Origin: Ectocarpus siliculosus
Taxonomy: Eukaryota > Sar > Phaeophyceae > Ectocarpales > Ectocarpaceae
Direction: 5' to 3'
NCBI GenBank assembly: GCA_000310025.1
Contig: FN649743.1
Coordinates: forward strand, 681,513-745,512
Length of the DNA stretch: 64,000 nt
Shown here: one piece after another, positions 55,794 to 64,000 of the stretch
Numbering within the stretch: position 1 is the stretch's first letter
Layout of the letters: each line of letters begins with the position of its first letter
The notes under the pieces: generated by a model
Told to the model about the DNA's origin: nothing
Databases searched by the model: none
The model's input: the letters and a program-made list of their open reading frames with translations, nothing else
Program-made: the position numbers and the translations under genes

Positions 55794-57893
55794 CTGCGGG
55801 CGAGGGACGCATACATAAAGTTAGCGCCAGCAAATGAAGAACTTGTCAGTCCGTCAAGAAGTTGATATAACCTTGAAAAACTCAAAATCTAAGAACTTTG
55901 AATAGCATTATTGTCAGCTCGGTCAAGAACCCCTACACCAAAACCTACATTAGCACAACCCTCGGAACTAAGAACCCCACCCAGCCTCGACGATTACAAG
56001 AGGCTGCTTACTGTAGCAGCAGGACATCGACTAAGTAAAACTTGATCAGCGGTAGTTTACCATGTGCTGCCGCCGAAAGTACCACCGGTACAGCAGCAAG
56101 TAGTGGAAGGTCGCGACGGAAATTGTGAAGGTTGTACGGAAAGCAAGCCACGGGGCCCCACAAAGTAAGACTCTGTGAAGCCTTGGCCTTTGTCTACACG
56201 GAATACTTCGACGAAAAAAATAACATGCACATATATTTCTTCCCCCTGACACCGAAGCCAACACGGGGCGAATTGTCCGGGGATTCGGGAGTACAGCAGC
56301 GCACCGGACGGAAGATCCCGGGGTATACCAAGGTACCATATCTGCGTATCTGTGTGCATCTGTGTTGGCCACCGAAGCGCCGTGTTTACAAAATCGCATC
56401 ATCTGTCACATCGACTATTTATTTAGCGTCGGTGGGCGTCAGCTTCTGCTGCTACGTGCTGGGATACTCACCACAATTCTCACAATACGGTGTACGACAC
56501 CAGACAACACACGCCGGGGACGTAACATTTTGGCTTTCATTATCACCGGGTGCTGTATTCTGTGGAGGGTGTGCTAGCTTGTGTAGACCGGGCGACAAAA
56601 GTGAAGGTCGCGGGAACCACGAATGTGTGGTAACCAGGGGTGTGGTAGTAGCGAGGGGCGTGATGTACCACACTTGCAGGGACTCCAAGTTGCGTGGAAA
56701 CTAGGGCGTGTGTCAGCATCATCGCCTGCAAAGAAACCCCAACAACGGTGTCTGCGGCGACACATGCGGGCCGCGTGGCAGGAGGGGGGGGGTGATACCT
56801 ATGCCTGAACAAACTACCGCACTGCTTCCGCACTGGCAGGGTGTGTGGTACTGAGCGGGGTTGATAGCATTGACACCACGGACTAAATTACAACAGCAGT
56901 GAAGTTCCTGCCGAGCGTTCGCCAGTCGCGCGCAAGTGAGGGGTGGGGGTAGGCTCTACGCACATATCCCCGGCATGAACGATAAACAGCGAAGAGAGAG
57001 TTGTCATGTGGTGAAAAGAGGTTTGCATGTACATTGTATCACTAATACCACCTGGCACAAAGAACCTATGCAAAGGTGGTCTGTGTATTGAAGATTGAAG
57101 GACTCCTTACAGGGGTGTGGTTCCCCCACGCTCGGAGGTGTGTTGCGCATGTTCCCTGCTGGGCTGCCATCTTGCATGTCACCAGGAACCACTGCTGAAT
57201 CAGCGCCGCGGTTAAACTACAGCATGGCCTCCGTGATATCTTATCTAACCTGGGTCGTGTTCGGCTCCTCTTTTTAAATCCTGCAAAGAGCCCGGGTGTT
57301 GAATTCTGTGTGGGGTGCCTTATCTTACGCAAGGATGTGCGGCGTTATCTTGTGTCGTAATGCTGTGGGACGGTGCTGCTGTGAACGTGGGCGATGAGCC
57401 ATTACGTGCAGCAGTCGCCAGACGTAAAACAGGGAGCGGCAACAAAATAAGCAGGCAACGAATGCATCACTCCTGCTGTTGTTGGCGCGTGCGCGGGAAG
57501 CGCTAGAGAAGACTCGTCTACACGTGCAGAATAGCGCACAACGCGGACCCACTTACAAGCAGCCTACACACACATCTACGCTGATTGCCTCACACCTTTT
57601 TCTTGGAGCTCATAGTCGGTGTTGCACGCGCTACAGCAGAGTGGTGTCACGTCTGCTGTCTTCCGCTGACCTGCTTGTTATCCGCGATCTGTGTGTATTT
57701 GAATTGTGAGCGCGCAGATGACAGCGGAAGGGCATAGCCCAGGGTGCGTTCCGTGTTTGGATATCGCATCCGCGATCCCCCCTCGGTGGTGGGCTGACCA
57801 CGTTCATGTCATTCTCTGCGCTACTTGCGCTGGCCGCCCACACGACGCGCTCTCGCTGCTGTATCACACACCAGGCCTTGAAGAGGGAAAATC
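55794..57893. other. Region between ankyrin and GH1 genes
   Basis: The two genes diverge here. It may contain the first exon of the ankyrin gene (candidate 57170-57111, minus) and the GH1 promoter. No other exon is recognised. Confidence 0.35.
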
Positions 57894-63691
<5,798 letters not shown>

Positions 63692-64000
63692 GTGAGGACG
63701 GGGGACGTACTCATTTGTTGCTTGCCTTAGTCATTTGACCATTGACCACGCGTCCCTTTCGAGACAGAGCACCGTTCCTACCCCTACTAGAGACACCACC
63801 AACATTTGGGAGCTCTTTACGTTTCTGCCACAAACTACATAAAAAATTTCTTGCACATCTTATCCCCGTCCTCTAGGGCCTCTTGTGCCCACCATCTATC
63901 CCCAATTATCGCGATCGTTTTTTGGCTGTTGTTAAATTTACCAAATTTGTCCATGTCACCCCCTTTTTGTTTCATTTCCTCCTGGAGATCCTTTTTTTCC

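Overview
The window looks like nuclear DNA of an intron-rich photosynthetic stramenopile, most plausibly a brown alga or close relative. Evidence: genes broken into 5-9 short exons by introns of 0.1-3.8 kb with canonical GT..AG (a few GC..AG) borders, moderately high GC, abundant triplet (CAG/CTG) and GT/CA microsatellites, many small non-autonomous mobile elements, and one assembly gap (100 N) inside a poly-C tract. No rRNA gene, CRISPR array or bacterial-type operon is visible. Taxonomy is inference; I could not run a search. Most long open frames are shadows or intron read-through, so the models below were built by joining exons whose borders and reading phases agree.

Layout, left to right. 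(1) 1632-10796, minus: nearly complete GH10 endo-1,4-beta-xylanase in nine exons, both catalytic glutamates present. (2) 11166-20544, plus: complete nine-exon gene for a 356-residue protein with a TPR-like hairpin and an organelle-type N-terminus; it is head-to-head with the xylanase (369 bp between ATGs). (3) 22389-28530+, plus: Gly/Ser/Ala-rich protein with a PH-like C-terminal part, 3' end unresolved. (4) 28.6-34.2 kb: mostly non-coding, one possible glycosyltransferase-like exon. (5) 34222-40439 minus and 41683-46598 plus: two divergent paralogues with identical five-exon architecture, each encoding an N-terminal signal peptide plus a C3HC4 RING finger. (6) 48169-52913, minus: MFSD6/MFS_1-like transporter in eight exons, with one junction out of frame by one base. 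(7) 54464-55793 (perhaps to 57170), minus: ankyrin-repeat protein. (8) 57894 to the window end, plus: GH1 beta-glucosidase, secreted, with two GC-AG introns; it runs off the window before the catalytic nucleophile.

The two glycosidases at either end could act in sequence on beta-1,4-linked wall polysaccharide, but they are 47 kb apart, so this is only suggestive. The least expected unit is the divergent pair of signal-peptide RING proteins. A RING (ubiquitin E3) domain behind a secretory signal is topologically odd, except in algae with complex plastids, where a symbiont-derived ubiquitination system (SELMA) works between the plastid membranes.

Introns and spacers hold structured DNA: a composite tRNA-derived SINE family (one copy in an intron of each RING paralogue), several MITE-like inverted-repeat elements, a long fold-back in a TPR-gene intron, a minisatellite carrying five exact TGACGTCA sites in a xylanase intron, tandem copies of an exon-2/donor boundary, and a 96-bp GC-rich insertion bounded by 13-bp direct repeats.
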